Assembly (NCBI GenBank): GCA_944389175.1
Contig: CALXLK010000007.1
Span: 62,001 to 126,000 of the forward strand
DNA length: 64,000 bases
Direction of reading: 5' to 3'
Source: an uncultured Opitutales bacterium
Lineage (GTDB): Bacteria; Verrucomicrobiota; Verrucomicrobiia; Opitutales; Intestinicryptomonadaceae
The notes under the pieces were generated by a model. That model ran no database searches, was not told where the DNA came from, and worked only from the letters and a program-made list of their open reading frames with translations. A program made the translations under genes and the position numbers. Position 1 is the first letter of the stretch, and each line of letters opens with the position of its first letter. Positions 51,935 to 60,555 of the stretch are shown piece after piece.

Positions 51935-53638
51935 ATGGTTACATCGGATAAAAATAGTTCTATAGGCAATAAATATTCAGTTTTTTTTGGACTGGGGTAC
52001 AGATTTTGCGACAGCGAGGGGAATTGGCACCTTAGATTCGTTTGGCGGAGGGTGTTTGTCCTCGTATTGGTTTTGGGTGTGCTTTCCTATGCCGCTTTTA
52101 CTCTCGGACTGTACTTCTTCATAAAAAATTACAGGGACTATTCCGAAATGACTCTCGCCGACGCCGTGAAATTGCCGTTCCAGCGCAAGGCCTTCCGCGA
52201 GAAAATGGGCGATTACAATATTGCCCAGGCCAAGGAGTTCTTTAGAAACGGCAAATTTAGGGACGGGTATATGTCGCTCGTCTCGGGCTGCGCCAGAAAT
52301 CCCAAAAACCTAGACGGTATCAGGCTGTTGGCGGAAATATATCTGGTGTCTTTCAGAAGGGCCGACCGCGCCATAGAGACTCTCGAGCACAGTCTTCCCT
52401 ACGGCGTCAACGACATCGGCTACGTGCGCCTATATATAAAGATACTTATGGACAGGGCAGAAGACGAGCGCCTGGTTGGCGTTGCAAAGAAGCTCCTTTC
52501 CATGAAGAGCGTGACTTCCATAGAGGTGCGGCTCTATTTGGCAATGGCTCTTTCCACAATACACGCCTACCACGGCGACTACGACCTTTCGAAAAAGTAC
52601 ATTCAAGACTTCAACCTTTCAAAGACTCTCCCCGGCATTTTGCGCCTTTCAAAAAACCAGTGGGAGCAGGGCGACCGTGACGGCGCGATTAGAATTTTGG
52701 CCGAAAATATATCGTATCCCGAAAACAAGGAGGCCATTTATGCGCTGTTGGTCAACTACTACGTGTCGATGAAAGACTATGAAACGGCGCGCAAGTACTC
52801 GATGTTGCGCTCCCTTGAAAATCCGTTTTCCAAGGGGCAGCGCATGGAATATCTGGGCCTCTTGCGCAAGACCGGCGAAGTCGAGGCCATGAAGCGCGAC
52901 ATGGAATTGTTCTTCAACGAATACAACAACGACGACCGCAGCATGCTTTACTTTGCAAATTTCCTCGCCGACATAGGCGATCTTAAGTTTATGCGTCGCG
53001 TTTACGACAACGCCGTCAAAAAAGAATTTCCCATCGTCCCCTACTGCCTGCTGCTGCTCGAGACTACTATAGACCAGGGTCACTATAAAGAAGCCGTAGC
53101 CTTCATAGAGGAGATGATGCGCACGAAGCCGGTTTGGCGGACGCGCCACGAGGAGGTCATTTTGTGCCTTAGAGCCGTGGCGTATTATGCGGTTGGAAAT
53201 ACGAACATGTCGGGCGTTATTATCGGCGATGTCCTAAAGAAAAGCGATGTCTCCGAAAACGTCCTCGTTTCTACCGCGCGCATGTTTGAAAGCCTCGGCG
53301 CGAGGTCGACGGCTCTTAAACTCTTGGAGAGGGCCGTAGCTTTATATCCGACCTCCCAGATTGCCCTTACGCGCCTCATACAGCTCGAGCTTAGAATGGG
53401 CATATCCGCCGACATGAACAAGCACATAATGAATTTGCTTAAAATGAGGCGTCCCCCGCGCGAGCTCATAGCCGACGCCCGCAAAAGCATTTGCAGCGAC
53501 AGATTTATATTTATAGCCGAACGCGATGCCATTATAAAAGAGATAGACTATCTCATGAACAAGAAGTCCTCCGTCTTTACAGACTCTTCCCAGCCCAACA
53601 ATAATCTTCAGAATCTCGACAAGGGGTTGGATTTTTGA
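51935..53638 (+). CDS. Membrane-anchored TPR-like protein (paralogue B)
   Basis: 567 residues. N-terminal cytoplasmic part (about 1-42), one membrane helix (about 43-67, VFVLVLVLGVLSYAAFTLGLYFFI), then about 500 residues of helical repeats. It shares architecture and a conserved block (LADAVKLPFQ...FREKMGDYNIAQAKEFFRNG, GYMSLVSGCARNPKNLDG) with the gene at 1225-2958, and the C-terminal SDRFIFIAERD matches SDKFIFIPGDK there. So two family members sit about 49 kb apart in the window. Role unknown. TPR motifs suggest a scaffold in the envelope. A strong terminator follows. Confidence 0.75.
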   Translation: MVTSDKNSSIGNKYSVFFGLGYRFCDSEGNWHLRFVWRRVFVLVLVLGVLSYAAFTLGLYFFIKNYRDYSEMTLADAVKLPFQRKAFREKMGDYNIAQAKEFFRNGKFRDGYMSLVSGCARNPKNLDGIRLLAEIYLVSFRRADRAIETLEHSLPYGVNDIGYVRLYIKILMDRAEDERLVGVAKKLLSMKSVTSIEVRLYLAMALSTIHAYHGDYDLSKKYIQDFNLSKTLPGILRLSKNQWEQGDRDGAIRILAENISYPENKEAIYALLVNYYVSMKDYETARKYSMLRSLENPFSKGQRMEYLGLLRKTGEVEAMKRDMELFFNEYNNDDRSMLYFANFLADIGDLKFMRRVYDNAVKKEFPIVPYCLLLLETTIDQGHYKEAVAFIEEMMRTKPVWRTRHEEVILCLRAVAYYAVGNTNMSGVIIGDVLKKSDVSENVLVSTARMFESLGARSTALKLLERAVALYPTSQIALTRLIQLELRMGISADMNKHIMNLLKMRRPPRELIADARKSICSDRFIFIAERDAIIKEIDYLMNKKSSVFTDSSQPNNNLQNLDKGLDF

Positions 53639-53662
53639 TCTTGTTTCCAAAGCGCATCCTTT

Positions 53663-53687
53663 GCCCCGCGCATGCGGGGCTTTTTTA
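53663..53687 (+). terminator. Terminator of TPR paralogue B
   Basis: GCCCCGC (53663-53669) with GCGGGGC (53674-53680), loop GCAT, then TTTTTT. Confidence 0.92.
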
Positions 53688-54569
53688 TTTTTTTCACTCC
53701 TTGTAATATCCTTAAAAAAAACGCCTCTAATTTGTCTGCACAAATATCCGATTATTTCGGTTTCCCTAATTTTTTTATTTGAGCGGGAGTTTGAGTCTCA
53801 TTGTATTCTGAAAAAAAGCGTAAGATACCAGTATGCGCCTTTTGCCCCGAAATTCTTTACAGCGCGGAATGCTTTTGATAGCGCTTTCTTCTACATCGAT
53901 TGCGGAGTTTGCAAAAAAGGGGAGTGCTTAAAAAAATCAAAAAATGCGCGGCTTGCGCGCTTAATCTCTTCATCTTTGCGCCCAGGCTAATGCGCGCTCT
54001 TTTCGGAGATTTTCATATTTTTATTCTTTTGCTTTTTCTTTCAATATGCCGAATGCGGCGCCGTCTCGGCACAAAGTACCTATTTTTACCCATTTTTTCT
54101 TTTCTTCTCTCTCGTTGTTTGTGTCGGTTTGCGTTATATGCGGCGGTAAACACGGAGTGCCTGCCTTCTGCAAATTTTCGCAGCGTTATTTTGTTAACCG
54201 AGAGTTGGCAGGTGCCGTGTTCTGCGCAGGTATCCTACGTTTACGAGCGCATTTAAAGGCAAAGGCGGGTATTCGCGCCGCGGAGTGGGGACGGGCTTTG
54301 GCGCGCCAATTTTTTTTTGACTTAGAGGCCGAGGGAGAAGAAATGCCGCTAGGGGGGGAGGAGCGCGCCGCAAGTGTCGGGTTGCGCCGCGCGGCAGGCG
54401 GCGACTGCAGTGTGCGGAAATTTTGGCGATAGCGGTGGTTGGGAAATTTTGGCGCCAAATGTGGTTAGAGGCGCATTAATTATTCTGCGGTGGCGTCCAT
54501 ACGGGTAGACAAAGCTTTTTTGCGCAAAGGTGCCGGCGGCGTTAGATTTGAATGGAAAATTCAATAAAC
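53688..54569. other. 880-base intergenic region, no gene seen
   Basis: T-rich left half and G/C-rich right half. Frames at 53900-54256, 54046-54432 and 54349-54990 (minus) are shadow-like or low-complexity, with no recognisable domain. No RNA gene was recognised. Confidence 0.5.
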
Positions 54570-55466
54570 CTACCTTGCGCGCGGATGTGTTGCGTTGTGT
54601 TCTGCGACGAGCTTGCGCATGTTTAGGTGGGTGTAGATTTGAGTTGTCGATAGGCTGGAGTGCCCCAGCATTTCCTGGAGGGCTCGCAAATCGACACCCG
54701 CGTTTACGAGGTGGGTGGCAAACGAGTGTCTGAGCTTGTGCGGCGTTATATCCGAGGGCAGGTGGGTTTGGGCCAGATACTTTGAGAGTTCGCGCTGAAT
54801 GTACCGCGGGTACATCGGCTTTTTGCGCGGCGTGTACAGCACGAAGTCGCCGTCTCCCTTGGCAAGGGCAAATTCGTCGCGCCAGCGCCGCAAAAGCGCT
54901 CCGGCATTGGGGCCAAAGGGGCAAAAGCGCCTCTTGTTGCCTTTGCCCAATATGTTGGCCGCATTTCGGGAAAAATCGATATCGCCCCACTTCAGCGCGC
55001 AGAGTTCGCTTATTCGCAGGCCCGCGCCGTACAAGAGCTCAAGGCAGAGGGCGTCGCGCACTGTTGTGATTTCGTCCTGCTCGTTGTTGCGCTCGTCTTC
55101 CCACGGGGCTTCGAGCAGCCGCGGCACCTGGTTTTGCGTCAGAAAAACGGGCAAATCGAGTTTCCTTTTGGGCAGTTTGACTCCAGAAAACGGATCCGAC
55201 TGTGCGTCGTATGTTTTCATCAGGAATTTGTAGAAGGAGCGAACCGCCGAAATTTTGTTGCGCACAGTGGCGGCGTCGAATTTTCCCGACAACCACATGA
55301 CGTACTTTCGGGCGTCCCTTCTAGTCGCGCCGCCAACGCCTATGCCCCTTTCAGCCAAAAACCCCAGCCACAGCTCGATTGCGTTTTTATAGTTGCGGCT
55401 CGTATATTTCGAATACCGCCGCTGGGCCGATATGTACGTTAAAAAATCTTCGAGCTGCCCGGTCAT
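54570..55466 (-). CDS. XerC/XerD-type tyrosine recombinase
   Basis: 298 residues from MTGQLEDFLTYIS (55466), a normal Xer length; longer upstream frame discarded because this ATG overlaps the prepilin-peptidase stop. SAM-like N-domain then catalytic domain with YGAGLRISELCAL (Arg I), GKGNKRR (Lys), THPHKLRHSFATHL as HKLRHSF (HxxR), MLGHSSLSTTQIYTH (His and Tyr nucleophile). Probably resolves chromosome dimers with a partner recombinase, cytoplasmic, at a dif site. XerC versus XerD cannot be told apart here. It ends a five-gene operon. Confidence 0.93.
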   Translation of the reverse strand: MTGQLEDFLTYISAQRRYSKYTSRNYKNAIELWLGFLAERGIGVGGATRRDARKYVMWLSGKFDAATVRNKISAVRSFYKFLMKTYDAQSDPFSGVKLPKRKLDLPVFLTQNQVPRLLEAPWEDERNNEQDEITTVRDALCLELLYGAGLRISELCALKWGDIDFSRNAANILGKGNKRRFCPFGPNAGALLRRWRDEFALAKGDGDFVLYTPRKKPMYPRYIQRELSKYLAQTHLPSDITPHKLRHSFATHLVNAGVDLRALQEMLGHSSLSTTQIYTHLNMRKLVAEHNATHPRAR

Positions 55467-56332
55467 TTTGCAAACAAGAGCAAGAAAGAATCTATTATGG
55501 GCAGAACCCATCGCGAGGCGAAAACATATACGATGGCGCCGGCGGCAAGCCACGGGCCAAACGGTATCTCAAGCCCGAGCCCGCCCGACTGTTTCGGCTT
55601 TAGGCATTCCCAAAATACCAGCGGCAGCATCACCGCGCATCCTATTATACTGCCTGCAAACAGCGCGAATATGGCGCCCTTCCAGCCGCAGAAAGCCCCT
55701 ATAAAGCCAAGCAGAATGACGTCGCCCTCGCCCATGGCCTCGCGCTTGAGTGCCTTTTCGGCAAGAAGCCTCACCCAATACAAAAAACCGGCGGCCGCCG
55801 CCGCGGAGAATACAGACAGGCCAAACCCTTTTAAATGCGATGCAAATGCCGGGAGGTCTGCCATGCGGGCGTCATGGAGTTCCGGGACCATCGCTGAGGC
55901 AACAACCGCGCAAACAGTTCCTCCGATCGTAGCCGCGTCGGGAATGGTCATTGTGTCTATGTCGTAGAACGTGCAGAAAATGAGTATGGAGGCAAAGACC
56001 ATGTAGCAGGCCGCCTGCGCAGGTTCGAAATTTAACCAGAGCGCCAAAAAAACGAGGGCTGTGAGAGTTTCGACAAACGGGTGCCTAAATGAAATCCTGC
56101 AGCCGCAGCAGCGCGCCTTTCCCTTAAGAATAAACCACGACAGTATCGGTATGTTTTCGTAGAATTTTATGGGCTTGCCGCATTCGCAGTGAGATGGCGG
56201 GTACGTTATCGACTGCCCTTTTTGAATCCGAAACACGCAGACGTTTATAAAACTGCCCACGCACGCTCCGATGGCAAATACGGCTATCTGCAGTATCAGG
56301 GGAAATTCGTTTGCCGCTTCCGCAAAGCTCAT
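55463..56332 (-). CDS. Prepilin peptidase / leader methyltransferase
   Basis: 289 residues with about eight membrane helices. Cleaves type IV prepilin and pseudopilin leaders. The N-terminal part has the Cys motif HCECGKP...ARCCGCR (zinc knuckle of the methyltransferase half), and the catalytic aspartates are in FYDIDTMTIPD and MGEGDV. SFINVCVFRIQKGQSITYPPSHC is a family hallmark. It is not near pilin or secretion genes in this window; it sits between aroE and the recombinase with 4-base overlaps on both sides. Confidence 0.93.
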   Translation of the reverse strand: MSFAEAANEFPLILQIAVFAIGACVGSFINVCVFRIQKGQSITYPPSHCECGKPIKFYENIPILSWFILKGKARCCGCRISFRHPFVETLTALVFLALWLNFEPAQAACYMVFASILIFCTFYDIDTMTIPDAATIGGTVCAVVASAMVPELHDARMADLPAFASHLKGFGLSVFSAAAAAGFLYWVRLLAEKALKREAMGEGDVILLGFIGAFCGWKGAIFALFAGSIIGCAVMLPLVFWECLKPKQSGGLGLEIPFGPWLAAGAIVYVFASRWVLPIIDSFLLLFAK

Positions 56333-57216
56333 AGTATAGCCTCCAGCATAACATTTTCAAGTTCCCCGATGTCGGCGCCCGTCCATATGTTCATCGACTT
56401 GGCGCCCTGGTAGGCGAGCATCGCCAGGCCGCTTTCGGCCCTTATTCCCTCCGCCCGCGCGGCCCTCACCGACGCCGTTTGGCGCCCCTTTGCGTAGGGC
56501 ATATCGAAAAATACCGCGTCTTTGGGGAATTTTGAAAAATCGAGCACCGGGGCGTCTGAGAAGCCAAGACCTACGGAAGTCGCATTTACCACTATCGCCG
56601 AGTCCGGTATTTTTATATCGGGCGAGAGCGCAAGCCCCGCGCATTTGAACCCCGCCGCGACTATGTCGCCTACGAGCCTTTCGAGCCTGTCTTTCGACCT
56701 GTTTGCTATCGCGAGGCTGGAGCATCCCTGCTTTAGCGCGTAGAAGGCCGCCCCCCGCGCGGCTCCTCCGGCGCCCAGAATAACCACGTCGGCGCCTTTG
56801 AAACGCCTGCCAAAGGCCAGATTAAGCGCGCCCTCAAGCCCGTAGCCGTCGGTATTAAACCCTATCCAGCCCCCGTCGGAGGCCAACAGCGTATTGCAGG
56901 CCTTCGCCGATTCGGCAAGTCCGTCAATCTCTTTTAAAAACGGCAGGACGACCTCTTTGTGGGGAATCGTAAGATTCATGCCCAGAAACTTCTTTTCCAG
57001 AAACTGTCCGAGCGCATCAGGGAGCTTTTCGGGCTCGATGTCGAAGGCGTAGTACTTTGATTTCGCCAGATCGGGGCGGATTTTTGCCAGCATTTTTAGC
57101 GCGGCGTTTTGCATCTGCGGGCTTAGCGAGTGCGCTATCGGATGCCCGAAAACGGCAAACTTCGGCTCGGGCCCGGCGAATTCTTCAAGCGATAAATCTT
57201 GCGGACTATAAATCAT
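56329..57216 (-). CDS. aroE: Shikimate dehydrogenase (NADP+)
   Basis: 295 residues from the ATG at 57216, which overlaps the yggS stop (57213). Reduces 3-dehydroshikimate in aromatic amino acid synthesis. Motifs: FAVFGHPIAHSLSPQMQNAAL (substrate site), GMNLTIPHKEVVLPFL with the catalytic Lys, CNTL, GFNTDGYGLEG and the NADP site VVILGAGGAARGAAFYAL. C-terminal ESGLAMLAYQGAKSMNIWTG is also typical. Translationally coupled to both neighbours. Confidence 0.95.
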   Translation of the reverse strand: MIYSPQDLSLEEFAGPEPKFAVFGHPIAHSLSPQMQNAALKMLAKIRPDLAKSKYYAFDIEPEKLPDALGQFLEKKFLGMNLTIPHKEVVLPFLKEIDGLAESAKACNTLLASDGGWIGFNTDGYGLEGALNLAFGRRFKGADVVILGAGGAARGAAFYALKQGCSSLAIANRSKDRLERLVGDIVAAGFKCAGLALSPDIKIPDSAIVVNATSVGLGFSDAPVLDFSKFPKDAVFFDMPYAKGRQTASVRAARAEGIRAESGLAMLAYQGAKSMNIWTGADIGELENVMLEAIL

Positions 57217-57929
57217 TTTTCGGGATAAAATCTTTGCCCGTAAAGAAAGGTTCCTACCCTTATCATGGTGGAGCCGGCCTCTATGGCGCATTCGAGATCA
57301 GATGTCATGCCCATTGAAAGTTCGGGCAGGGAAACGCCAAAGCGGGCTTGAAAATCGTCGCGCATGGTTCTTAGAGTATCGAATGCCCTCCGTGCCGAAT
57401 CGGGGGCTTCGTCCAGCGGGGCAATGGCCATCAGGCCTTCCACGGCTATGTTTTGCTTCGACAAAACAGCCTCCAGCAACGGCTCGGCCTCCTCTATCTC
57501 GGCGCCGAACTTGGCCGGATCGCGCCCCGAGTTTATCTGCAATAAAACCCGCTGAATCTTGCCTATTTTTTTTGCCTCAAAATCGATTTTGTCGGCGAGC
57601 TTGACGCTGTCGAGACTCTGGATTCTGTCGAAGTGCTCTACGGCCTTTTTCGCCTTGTTCGACTGCAGGTGCCCAATCAGCTCCCAATGCATTCCAGATG
57701 CGGTTGTCGACTCGGCCTGGGCCATTTTCTGCACAGCCTCCTGAACCTTGTTTTCCCCCACGCTTGCAAATCCCGCCCGCGCGGCGAATACGACGGCGTC
57801 GACGGGGTGGGTCTTTGTAACCGGCAAAATCTTTACGTCTTTTGGATCGCGCCCGCAGGCCGCCGCGGCCGCGGCGACGCGCCCGCGCAGCGCCTGCAGG
57901 TTTTGCTCGAATTGCCGAAAATCTACCAT
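57213..57929 (-). CDS. yggS: YggS-family pyridoxal phosphate homeostasis protein
   Basis: 238 residues from MVDFRQFEQNL (57929). PLP-binding TIM barrel of the alanine racemase type: ILPVTKTHPVDAV with the PLP lysine near residue 37, FASVGENKVQEA, WELIGHLQSNKAKKAVEHFDRIQSLDS, LLQINSGRDPAKFG, EGLMAIAP, LSMGMTSDLECAIEAGSTMIRVGTFLYG. Buffers free PLP and affects B6-dependent enzymes. Two bases separate it from an aminotransferase (PLP enzyme) upstream. Confidence 0.95.
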   Translation of the reverse strand: MVDFRQFEQNLQALRGRVAAAAAACGRDPKDVKILPVTKTHPVDAVVFAARAGFASVGENKVQEAVQKMAQAESTTASGMHWELIGHLQSNKAKKAVEHFDRIQSLDSVKLADKIDFEAKKIGKIQRVLLQINSGRDPAKFGAEIEEAEPLLEAVLSKQNIAVEGLMAIAPLDEAPDSARRAFDTLRTMRDDFQARFGVSLPELSMGMTSDLECAIEAGSTMIRVGTFLYGQRFYPEK

Positions 57930-57931
57930 GG

Positions 57932-59320
57932 CTATTTCTTGTTGTCTATGCTTGCGGCTATTAGGCGCTTGCCGAATTTCCACAGCGCGCCGGTCGGATT
58001 GGCGGCCTCGGACAGCGTTTCGTCGAAGGCCTTTACGAAGAAGTCGACCTCTTTTTCAGTTATTATAAACGGCGGCAGGAGCTTTACGGCGTGGACTTCG
58101 TGGCTGGTAACCTGCGTTATTATCCTGTACTTGTCCATCAGCGAAGTGACAATCATCTGCGTAAACAGCGAGTTGTTCGCGGCCTTGAGCGCCCTCCAGG
58201 CGGCCTTCTGCAAAAGCCCTTTGGGTTCCTGAAACTCTATTGCTATCATCAATCCAAGCCCGCGAACCTCCTTTATGTAGGAGTGCTTCTGCTTTAACGC
58301 CTCCAGCTTCTCCTTGAGCAGTTTGCCCATCTTGGCGCAGTTTTCCACCATGCCCTCGCTTTCGATGACGTGTATCGAGGCCAGGCCGGCAACCATGGCC
58401 AGATTGTTTCTGCCGAACGTTGTCGAGTGCTTTACGCAGTTGTCGAGCGGTGAGAAAACGCTCTGGTGTATTTCGCGCGTGGTGACAAAAGCCGCCGCCG
58501 GAACGTATCCGCCGCTTAGGGCTTTGGCTATCGTAACTATGTCGGGCTCAAGCCCCCAATGTTGGAAGGCGAACATCTTTCCGGTGCGGCCGAGGCCGGT
58601 CTGGACTTCGTCCATAATAAAAAGCGCGCCGTACTTGTGGCAGAGTTCCTGGGCCTTCGGGAAAAAGTCGTCGGATGGAATATCGACGCCGTGCCCGATG
58701 ACAGGCTCGGCGATGAAGGCGGCTACGTCGCCTTTTTTAAGCTTTTCTTCGAGGTCGGATATGTCGTTAAATTTTATCACGTCCGTATCGGGCATAAACG
58801 GGCCGAACCCCTCCTGAAAGTGCGGAGTCTTCGTTATCGAAAGGGAGCCCAGCGTAAGCCCGTGGTAGCCGCCGTCCATCGAAATTATCTTCGACTTCTT
58901 CGTGTGGGCCCGGGCGAATTTTATCGCGCCTTCGTTGGCCTCCGTTCCCGAGTTGCAGAAGAAAACGGCCGTGAGCTTGTTGTTTAAGAGCTTGACTATG
59001 CGTTCGGCCAACAGGCCGCTGAGTTCGGCGCAATCCAACTGCACCATGTTTGGCAGGTCGAGGTCGATGGCGTCTTTTAGGGCCTTTGCTATTACCGGGT
59101 GGTTTCTGCCCATGCCGTACACGCCGTATCCGGATATGAAATCAAGATACGCGTTGCCTTCGGCGTCGTACAAGTACGCGCCCTTTGCCGATTTATAGCA
59201 CTTGTCAAAGCCTATTGTCTTTAGGACTTTCGCGAGAGTCCTGTTTACGTATTTCTCGTGGAGATCGTAATTTTCGCCAAAGCGCGAATCCAACAATTCT
59301 TTTAAATTGAATTCTTTCAT
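57932..59320 (-). CDS. Class III aminotransferase
   Basis: 462 residues from MKEFNLKELLDS (59320). PLP fold type I: FISGYGVYGMGRNHPVI, FFCNSGTEANEGAIKFAR, MDGGYHGLTLGSLS, FIMDEVQTGLGRTGKMFAFQHWGLEPDIVTIAKALSGGYVPAAA with the PLP lysine in IAKAL. Family relatives include ornithine/acetylornithine and putrescine aminotransferases; the exact substrate is not evident. The C-terminus carries a further 40 residues after the usual family end. It heads the five-gene operon of yggS, aroE, prepilin peptidase and recombinase. Confidence 0.85.
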   Translation of the reverse strand: MKEFNLKELLDSRFGENYDLHEKYVNRTLAKVLKTIGFDKCYKSAKGAYLYDAEGNAYLDFISGYGVYGMGRNHPVIAKALKDAIDLDLPNMVQLDCAELSGLLAERIVKLLNNKLTAVFFCNSGTEANEGAIKFARAHTKKSKIISMDGGYHGLTLGSLSITKTPHFQEGFGPFMPDTDVIKFNDISDLEEKLKKGDVAAFIAEPVIGHGVDIPSDDFFPKAQELCHKYGALFIMDEVQTGLGRTGKMFAFQHWGLEPDIVTIAKALSGGYVPAAAFVTTREIHQSVFSPLDNCVKHSTTFGRNNLAMVAGLASIHVIESEGMVENCAKMGKLLKEKLEALKQKHSYIKEVRGLGLMIAIEFQEPKGLLQKAAWRALKAANNSLFTQMIVTSLMDKYRIITQVTSHEVHAVKLLPPFIITEKEVDFFVKAFDETLSEAANPTGALWKFGKRLIAASIDNKK

Positions 59321-59383
59321 TGATAAAAAAATAAAACCCACTAAGCATTATAGACAACAAAATTTTCTTCAAACTTTATTTTT

Positions 59384-60208
59384 ATGGACAGATACGTCGT
59401 AAACTTTGACCCGTTTGCAATCCGCTTTCCCGACGGCTTTTTTCTCGAGGGCATACGCTGGTACGGCCTGGCATACATGGCGGGCTTTTTGATTGCCCTG
59501 TGGCTTTTTAACCTTTACTCCAGCAAGGGCAAGAGCCCGCTTTCAAAGGACGACAATTCCGTCTTTATGACATATCTGCTTTTCGGCGTAATCATAGGCG
59601 GGCGCCTGGGGTATATGCTCTTTTATTCGTTCGACGCTTTCGTGTCCAACCCCCTTCTTTTCTTTAAGGTTTGGAAGGGCGGCATGGCAAGCCACGGCGC
59701 GTTCATCGGCACTCTTATCGCCATAATTTTGTACTCGAAAATTTACAAGAAGCCGTTTGGGGCGCTTGCGGATATCGTCGTTTCTTCGGCCTCTCCGGGC
59801 ATTTTTCTCGGCAGAATTGCAAATTTTGTCAACGGCGAGTTGTGGGGCAAAATTTCCTACGCGCCCTGGGCTATGATTTTCCCAAATTCCGACCAATTCG
59901 GCCGCCCTGTCGACCAAATTGCACCGCGCCACCCCTCCCAGTTGTACGAGGCTTTCGGCGAGGGACTGTTTTTGTTTGTGTATATGCAGTTTCGCCTGTG
60001 GAAGGGGAACGCGCCGCGCGGACAGCTCGCGGGCGAATACCTCATTTTATACGGAATTGTGCGCATAATTTGCGAGGTCTTTAGGGAACCCGACGTCGGG
60101 GTGGCGCTCATATGCGGTTTAAGCAGGGGTACGTTTTATTCCATCTTTGCAATATTAGCGGGCGTAGGTTTCGTCGTTTGGGCGAGGCTTGCAAATAGGC
60201 GCCCGTAA
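59384..60208 (+). CDS. lgt: Prolipoprotein diacylglyceryl transferase
   Basis: 274 residues, seven membrane helices. Transfers diacylglycerol from phosphatidylglycerol to the lipobox Cys of prolipoproteins, several of which occur in this window. Motifs: IRWYGLAYMAGFL, GVIIGGRLGYMLFY, KGGMASHGAFIGTLIA (the essential His), GRIANFVNGELWGK, and RHPSQLYEAFGEG. C-terminal LILYGIVRIICEVFREPD is also typical. It is transcribed alone and divergent from the aminotransferase operon. Confidence 0.96.
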   Translation: MDRYVVNFDPFAIRFPDGFFLEGIRWYGLAYMAGFLIALWLFNLYSSKGKSPLSKDDNSVFMTYLLFGVIIGGRLGYMLFYSFDAFVSNPLLFFKVWKGGMASHGAFIGTLIAIILYSKIYKKPFGALADIVVSSASPGIFLGRIANFVNGELWGKISYAPWAMIFPNSDQFGRPVDQIAPRHPSQLYEAFGEGLFLFVYMQFRLWKGNAPRGQLAGEYLILYGIVRIICEVFREPDVGVALICGLSRGTFYSIFAILAGVGFVVWARLANRRP

Positions 60209-60555
60209 TTTGCGCCTCCTTCGCGCCTTTTATCCTTATTATTTTGTTTTTTACCTTCCCTTTTTCCTGCGCGCGCCATACAATCCGCGCAAAAAAAACG
60301 CATTTTGCACGGGCGCGCTCCTTGCGGTGCAGCGCGCCTTTTTAATATTTTTAAGAATCTTTTTTTATTTCCGGTTGGAGGGGAGTGTGGGGCGCCCATT
60401 ATCGGAAATTTTTCCGAACAATGGCGCGGTTATAGGGGTCAAAAAAGTCTTGACGAGGCGGGCGTTTTTTATGGATAATTGGCTACGTTGCAATCGCTTG
60501 AGTAAGGGGAGAGCCATTGCATGCTCGGTATCTATATTTGAATATAAAGGCACAG
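60209..60555. other. Intergenic, holding the lgt terminator
   Basis: 347 bases. Apart from the terminator at 60312-60343 nothing was recognised; the frame 60189-60590 is a low-complexity shadow. Confidence 0.5.
60312..60343 (+). terminator. Terminator of lgt
   Basis: GGCGCGCT (60312-60319) pairs with AGCGCGCC (60331-60338), an 8-bp stem with an 11-base loop, then TTTTT. Confidence 0.75.

Noticed and set aside
54570-55466. Tyrosine recombinase as an integrase of a mobile element
   Set aside because: Its length and motifs fit Xer, it overlaps a housekeeping operon, and there is no adjacent tRNA or direct repeat.
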